Shown one piece after another: positions 57,581-64,000 of a stretch of DNA of 64,000 nucleotides (positions within the stretch are counted from its first letter, which is position 1; each line of letters opens with the position of its first letter). The translations under genes and the position numbers were made by a program. A model generated the notes under the pieces. The model was not told where the DNA came from. It worked only from the letters and a program-made list of their open reading frames with translations, and searched no databases. The stretch covers positions 863,619-927,618 of the forward strand of contig NW_017265149.1 in assembly GCF_001638985.1 (NCBI RefSeq). The letters run 5' to 3'. The stretch comes from Phycomyces blakesleeanus NRRL 1555(-). Its lineage: Eukaryota > Mucoromycota > Mucoromycetes > Mucorales > Phycomycetaceae.

Positions 57581-59159
57581 TTAGTGAGACTTCTTGTAGA
57601 CTCTCAGGCCATCGTCCTTGTGGTCCTTCTTCAATGCTAAACCGATACGCTCACCATCGGAATCAAAGGTAGTATAGAAAGCGTTTGTGAAAGTTGTGCC
57701 AAGCACCCAGTCACGCTCCGAATTGCCACGGCTGAGACGTGTGGTGCAGTAGCCACAGCAGTCGGTGGCGTTCTCTCGGTGAACCCAGTACTTTGCAGGC
57801 AATTCAACAATGTGGTCTTCCAGAGTTAGCTTGAGAGTAGGAAGCTTCTCGGCCTCGCAGCAAACGAAACGATAGGTCTTGTCAGAAGCATGATATCTTC
57901 CACCAAATGTATCGTGGAACTTGTCAGCTATTTATTTTATTTCATTAAAAAAAAAGAAGAATTAATTAATATTCAAAAAATAAAATAAAATAAAAAATTT
58001 AATCAAATCTTATCTTACCTTGATGAGGAGGCATAACAATAAATTGACTTGAAGTGCTAATTGAAGCAATGGCATTTGGAAGCTGCTTCATGTTGAGTTC
58101 ATTATCAAAGTTGGCGTCACGGATACAGACATCCCAGCCATGTGCGTCTGCGTCTCCAGTATTGGCAAGTGGAATGTATTCAACATCACCGCTGATAGCT
58201 GAGGTATCAACACCACCTATTTTTTTTTAAAAAATAAAAATAAAAATTAATATTTCTTAGTATATAATTGTGTATATAAAAGTTATTTTTAATATGATTA
58301 ACTTACCAATAACAAGATAGCCTGCAACTTGTGTTTGGGGGTGGTAGTTACGTTTAACAAATCCAAATCCGCCAGATACGACACCAGAACTACTGCTAGA
58401 TGAAGTAGCAGCCGCATCAGCAGAGGTTGTGGCTGTGGCCGCAGTAGAGTTATCGGTTGTTGTGTCAGATTCTGTTGCGCTAGTTCCGGTTCCAGATTGA
58501 CTGAAGCCGTCGTCGCTTGTAGATGTGGTGTACATGCCAAACTGAGAACTTTGGACACCGCTGCCTTGTTGATAAGCGTTGGGTACAAAGGCTGAGGCAG
58601 GCAGGGCAACATCTCGCTTGGCAAGACCAGTAGATGAAGATGTGTGGAGTTTAGTGCTGTTGAAGTTGACCGAGCGTCCGAGGCCAAGATAGCCATCAAA
58701 ACCATCGTCAAATCCGCTCATACGGTAGGCTCCACCGAAAGGCATGTCGTGTACTGTCAGACCGGCGAATTCGAAAGTGTCGAGGTACACATGTGTGTCC
58801 ACACAGCTGTCGCCGTATTCAACCGAAAATTTCTCGCCGGTAGAGGTAACCGTAGAGGAGCGTCTGGCGTAGTATGTACAACGATCCAAGCAATTCTCGG
58901 ACTTACAACGGGAGCCACGGATCCAAGAATAGCCTGTTGTGGTGTCAAAGGCTACAGTGAATTCTTGGGGGGGAGTACCAATCTTGACTGTTCCGGACAG
59001 AGCACCGTTGTCAAGCTGATATCCTGCTGCTTTGGTGATTCCAGTCTGATTAGCAGGGTTGGTGCGACGGAACAAAGGGATTTTTACTGGCGTCGGGTCT
59101 GCGGTGACGGAGAGCAGTAAAGGAGCAATGGCTGCGATGAAAAAAGTAGAGTAGCGCAT
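57581..59159 (-). CDS. Secreted pepsin-like (A1) aspartic-protease homologue, predicted catalytically inactive
   Basis: Exons 58307-59159, 58019-58216 and 57581-57927 join to 465 aa. The start at 59159 begins a signal peptide (MRYSTFFIAAIAPLLLSVTA); the longer upstream ORF is 5' UTR. A short pro-region ends in RR (31-32). A1 fold marks are present: GTVKIGTPPQEFTVAFD, the flap Tyr in VEYGD, FDGYLGLG, and the C-terminal WVLGTTF with a Cys pair region. The first triad is Asp72-Thr-Thr (family: D-T/S-G). At the second triad the conserved AIxDTGTS reads AIASISTS, i.e. Ser336-Ile-Ser, so the second catalytic Asp is missing. Known mechanism requires both Asp residues, so hydrolysis is unlikely. A Ser/Thr/Ala-rich insert (about 225-275) and two KR sites lie in the linker. 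The ORF is intact, so it is a maintained pseudoenzyme rather than a pseudogene. Confidence 0.88.
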
Positions 59160-62100
59160 CTTGTGATTTGGGGATTGACTGTCTATCAAAAGACTGAAAA
59201 TGGATACCAGACAAATAAAAAATAAAATAAAAAGAGGGAGATTGCAGGTGCAATAAATAAAGACAAAATAAAAGGGGGTGGACGAGATATTTGATTTCAC
59301 AAGCAAAAAATAATAACAATAATAATTTTTTTTTTGGTTGCTGTTGTGATTTGGGATTGTTGTTCTTGTTGCTGTTTATTGGTGATGGTGATGGTGGATA
59401 TCAGAAAATAATCAAACAAAGAGATTCTTTTGTAACGACTGATGCTTTTGTTATTGTTGTTGTTTTAAAGAAAAGGAAGAATAATAAAAAAAGGGGGATT
59501 AAAGAGGGGTTTTTTTTGTTGGAGGTCTATTGTTCTTCTTGGTTCTTCAAGAGGTCTGTCCAAAGGGCAAATGAAAGCCGGGAAAAGAGTGCAAGAAGAA
59601 AGAAAAAGGAGCGCACCCAGGGCAAAAATAAGGACTTATAAAAGGCTGAAAATAATTTGACTCGACTGAATGAATAAATAAATAAATAAAAATATAAAAA
59701 TATATATATAATATTTATAATGCTCGATTAACGGAGAGAGAGAAAGACAGAAACCCCAAATATAGACATACAAACATATTTATATATTTATTATACAAAA
59801 GAGGGGTTATATATATCATGTATATATCATGTATATATTTGTATAAGATGTACATAATCAGCCAATTATAATAATGGAAGAAGTTACCGTGTGGTGTTAT
59901 TCGTATTGACTAGTTTATTCAATTATCCTCCTTTACATAAATCAACATTGTTCCTTTGCCAAGTAGATTCACCAAGCTTCCTCACACATATATTGCCATG
60001 GTTTCTTAATTATGATTTAATATCCGATCTATTCAGCAGCAATGAACGGGGCGCTCGATCGAGTTCCCATGTTTTCCTCTGCGTCTAAAATAGATCGAAA
60101 AGAACGCTAGGCAGATTCACTTCTTTTTCCCTTTTTCCTTTTCATATGAAGTGTACCAGTCACATTCTAGACTAATCTTGCAATCAAATCTAAAAAAAAA
60201 AAGAAGCAAAATCTCACACAAGGCAAGACAAAGTCAGTTAACTCTTCGTTCCTGGATGTTACACTGGCATTGTTCATTTTTATTCTGTAAATAGACCTCT
60301 TTGTTATTCTTTATTAGGAATCTTGGCAATTTTTCTTTTTTTTTTTTGATCTCTTGTAAGTCTCTCGAGACACAGACAAAAAAAGCAGGTGGTGTATTGG
60401 TTGGGTCATTCGTCCCGCAATTCAACGATTTTATTTAGTTATTTTTATATACATAAAAATAACTCTAACTAACTAATCGTTAAATATAAATGTCTTTATT
60501 TTACTACATAAATTACAATTTTATATCGAGTATTGAGCAGTAAGGTATCAATAACTAGCTACTCTAAATATGGTATATCCCTTTGCTTCTTCTTCTTCTA
60601 TCGACTTTTTAGACATGGTCTTTCTCCTTGGATCCTTTTATTGCTTTAAAATACTGGTGGCGCACAAATTGGTCAAATTGCCTTTAATGGGCTTTTGATC
60701 AATATATGAAAACACCGACCAGTGACCATTTTTGTTTCAACTATCAGCTTAGTCTAAACTGACAAATGTCAGATCTTTTGTCCCAATCAAATTACACTCC
60801 AACATAGCCTATCAAATAAGTATTCATCTTTCTTTTTTATTATTTACAAAAATAGATAAATAAATAGCTTTTTATATTCATTCATTTAACCGTGTATTTA
60901 ATAATTCATCAGACAATCTTTTTTTTTGTTTTTTGTTCCAATAACTTGAAGAGTTACAAAGGATATTAGAGGCTACATGTCTAATTCTTATATAGAAAAT
61001 AAAGTAAATGGTAAATCTCTGGCAAATAAGCACTCAGAAGAAGAAGAATAATAATAATAAATCAATTAGACGTGTTATCATGACTGCTGAATAGCTTTCC
61101 TTGTTTACTAATCAAAGACTAGTTTGTCATGACAGAATACACACCCAACATTAGACTGAGTATAATAAATATAAAGACATGCTAAAAATGATATGTCAAC
61201 TCGATTTAAACCATATATACCGTATTTGTAATAAAAATTGATGATATTTGAGAGCAAGCTCTACATCAATAAATGCTTAATTTACGATTAGTGATAAAAT
61301 AAATGGATCAAAAGTCAGGATTCAAGAAAGAGTATTATGTAATTCAGACTTTCAAATCCAAACACATAGTCTTTGTTTTTATTTTTATTAATACAAAAAG
61401 AAGAATAAAAAAACATTGCAGTGAAGTGCAATGCAGTGTAATTTTTAGTACATGTATAAATATATTGAAGTGAATGAATGGTTAAAATAGTGAATTATTG
61501 TGCTCTTAATTGAATAAATTGGCTAAAGGATCACTTATTCAGGAGAATATGAAGATTAAGGGTTAGCTGTGCCGAGATCATTTTTATTATCATTATTCCT
61601 AAAGCGTGCCAATTATGGTGATAGCCTAATAACAAAAAAAAAATCCTCCCCTTCTTGTCAGTGCCACCAAAAGAAGCCTGGACCATAGTGGGACAGAACC
61701 TTGGGTACTACCATTCTGACGTTCAATATTACTCCGTCCATTAAGCACATATTTGCCAATTTTATAATTAAAATGAGAGATTTGGTTGGCTGACAAGATT
61801 ACAGATATCCTTTATTTTTATTTTTTATTTTTACTTATCTACATTGAATTATTCTTAGGTTCATCTCCAACTTACGGACCCGAGGCTTCAAATATTTATA
61901 GGTCTTGGATCAACTCCAAACCATGCAAATATCGTCTTGCATAATCCGCACAGCCCATATCTGAGCAAAGTTTGATTCAAGCTTCTTTAAATAACCTATT
62001 TACTATTAATTATGTATTACTTTTTAATTAATTTATATCGACTGCGACAGTCACACTATGTACATTTCTTTTTTTTTTTAAAAAAAATGTATTATATTAT

Positions 62101-64000
62101 TTTCTCTTTCCATGGTGTTGCATTGAGAAAGACCGAGTGTTGTATGCCAAGTGTTGTTAGTCCTATATATATAATAATGTCTTGAATACAAATCAAATGT
62201 GTATTCTAGGCAGAGATATCCAAAAAAACACCCGCACTTTGTGTACATCGGCTTGGCTTCCACACAATGCTTCTCATTAATCAGCCCGGATCGAGTGATA
62301 AAGCCCATTATAAGTTTTTTTTTTTGGAATTCATTGTTCAAAATTTCTTTATTCTCGACAGCCAACACAAATAACCCAAACCAAATAATCTATTTCGAGC
62401 CTATATAAAGATATATATATATATCTTAACTCTTACTATATTTTGCTTTTGAATCTCAAAATAAACAATAGGTGCATACTTGAGACACACCCTAAAGCTA
62501 AAGAACATCCTACTGTCTTTATTTATATATTTATTTCTTTATATTCACATATAATTGGCTTAATAAAGTCAGGCCCGTGGATATTACTGATTTGTGTTAA
62601 GGTGGACTTAAACACTGGTATTAATGTCTACAAGCATTCGTACTTTACTGTGCTGAATAGATAAAGGTACCCAGATTTACTTTATAAGAACTGGCATTTT
62701 GCATTAAAAGAAACTCCTTGTAGGGTTTATAGTGAATATAAGCCATTTTTTTTGGCAAGTAAAAGAATAAGAAACAGTAAGAAAAAATACATATATTTAA
62801 AAGAAACGTTTAATACACAAAAGAATATTAAGCAGTAGATACCTGCCTTGTTTTTGTGAAATAATAATAAAATATAAAAAAAAGCTACTTCAAACTTTTC
62901 TGTTTTCTAAACTTCTTTATCTGAAATTCGAATAATCAAATCATGTTAAATGAAATAAACCTTTCAACAGTTTAATAATCACCAGTAATATTATTAACAG
63001 TAATATCCCCAGAAACAGTAACCCAGATCATAAGATAACTGTTTTGGGTCAAAATGAATTGCTCACATTTTGATAATTCATATACATCGTTTTAAAGTGC
63101 AAAAAAAAACACATCTACCAAAAGTGCAGAAAGGAAGTTAAGTAGCGCACCAAGATTTATCGCATTAGCTCAACGCATATATGTATAGCAACAATAAGAA
63201 AAATACGCATCAAGATACTTATGAAAGTTGGGCGTGTTTCATACACCAGTAGAATTAGCACGAAATCAGACCTTATCTTATATCTGTACATCACTCACAT
63301 TGGTAAAATAATAATAATCCATACGTTGAATAAATAACGTCTCATATGTAGTTTAGTGATATTCCAGGTGTACCTGAGCTGGTCACTGGCAAAACAAAGA
63401 TGAGAATTTTGAACAGTCTGATATCTGTTTTCTTCTGTACCCAATATTTATTGCCTCCCACCAAACCAAGACCTTTTTGCACTTTGAATTCACCACCATT
63501 CTAAGCGACTCCTCTTGTTTTTTCCAGAGACAGGTTTGTAATTTGAGAACTCATACAAGTTAAAGATGCCAGTTTTCTTTCTTTCTTTTATAGTTCCTGG
63601 CATTTATACTTTACAACCCACAAAATCGACAAGATTGACTGTACTACTAATACTTTTTTTTTGTTAATTCCCTCCGAGTTCCAATTACACGAGAGCTTTA
63701 TTGGGTTGGTCATTTGGGTAAAGTGGTTAGCATAGGATTATCGACTGCGGCCGTTTCTTTACTTATACAATCAAAGGTCTTGTGAGAATATAGATGATGT
63801 GGCCTTTATATTTTAGATAATTCTTATATATATATATATAACTTTGATGTACTGATACTTCCAGGAGAAATAACATATTGGTCATTTTTTTTCTCCTTTG
63901 AGTCATACTAAGATCTTTTGATACCTAAATATAGAGGACACGTTTCTTATTGTTTTATATCATAGCTGAGAGATAGTCATTCTATCTATTTCAGGTTCGC
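59160..64000. other. Gene-free right end of the window
   Basis: The first 500 bases are the promoter and leader of the pepsin-like gene (TATA-like cttttataagtcc on the minus strand at about 59635-59647). The remaining 4.3 kb are AT-rich with short repeats (tatatcatg twice near 59810-59835). The T- and A-run palindrome at 62070-62090 and several (AT)n tracts are the only other structure. No tRNA: gggtaaagtggttagca at 63715-63731 resembles an A box, but no B box or stems follow. Confidence 0.5.

Noticed and set aside
59160..59306. N-terminal extension of the pepsin-like protein to an upstream ATG
   Set aside because: The extension would bury the clear signal peptide beginning at 59159 behind about 49 residues of low-complexity hydrophobic sequence.
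63700..63775. tRNA-like gggtaaagtggttagca
   Set aside because: It resembles an A box and D-arm, but no B box (ggttcganncc), acceptor stem or T-arm pairing follows.

Overview
The window is nuclear DNA of a filamentous fungus. Protein genes carry several short spliceosomal introns (mostly GTAAGT...TAG, about 40-150 nt), intergenic DNA is very AT-rich with many microsatellites, and the gene families (PDR-type ABC transporter, SMF/NRAMP, Dnf-type P4-ATPase, MFS hexose transporter, eL24, LIM protein, secreted aspartic-protease fold) fit an early-diverging, probably Mucoromycota/Mucorales-like lineage. The lineage is an inference from gene style and cannot be proved from the window alone. Exon boundaries below were worked out by hand from splice signals and frame continuity.

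Layout. 1-13.3 kb is a repeat-rich, gene-poor region. It holds a long palindrome (333-bp arms), two near-identical 2-kb direct repeats, inverted copies of their terminus, a 163-bp tandem pair, a Tc1/mariner-like MITE and a possible LTR. A 100-N assembly gap cuts a glycosyltransferase-4 gene after its first 17 codons. 13.3-18.0 kb is a full-length PDR/CDR-type ABC transporter. 18.0-20.9 kb is a graveyard with a RecQ-helicase motif fragment and a broken Ty3/gypsy-type gag. 20.9-33 kb carries an 11-exon CCDC6-like coiled-coil gene, a small C2H2 protein, a single-LIM protein, an NRAMP metal transporter and a coiled-coil gene whose assembled reading frame is off by one base. 33.4-38.0 kb is a P4-ATPase lipid flippase. 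38-42.7 kb is almost empty apart from a decayed zinc-finger fragment. 42.7-52.7 kb has a 721-aa orphan protein, ribosomal protein eL24, a hexose transporter and a secreted, dibasic-site-rich, internally repetitive precursor. 57.6-59.2 kb is a secreted pepsin-fold protein whose two catalytic triads are altered. 59.2-64 kb is gene-free.

There is no operon or cluster logic. The genes are independent units on both strands, with a bias towards membrane transport (drug efflux, divalent metal, lipid flip, sugar uptake) and two secretory proteins. The best candidates for under-described biology are the secreted repeat precursor (51996-52691), the predicted inactive aspartic protease (57581-59159), and the foldback-like 2-kb repeat family with its flanking tandem units (1-9.8 kb).
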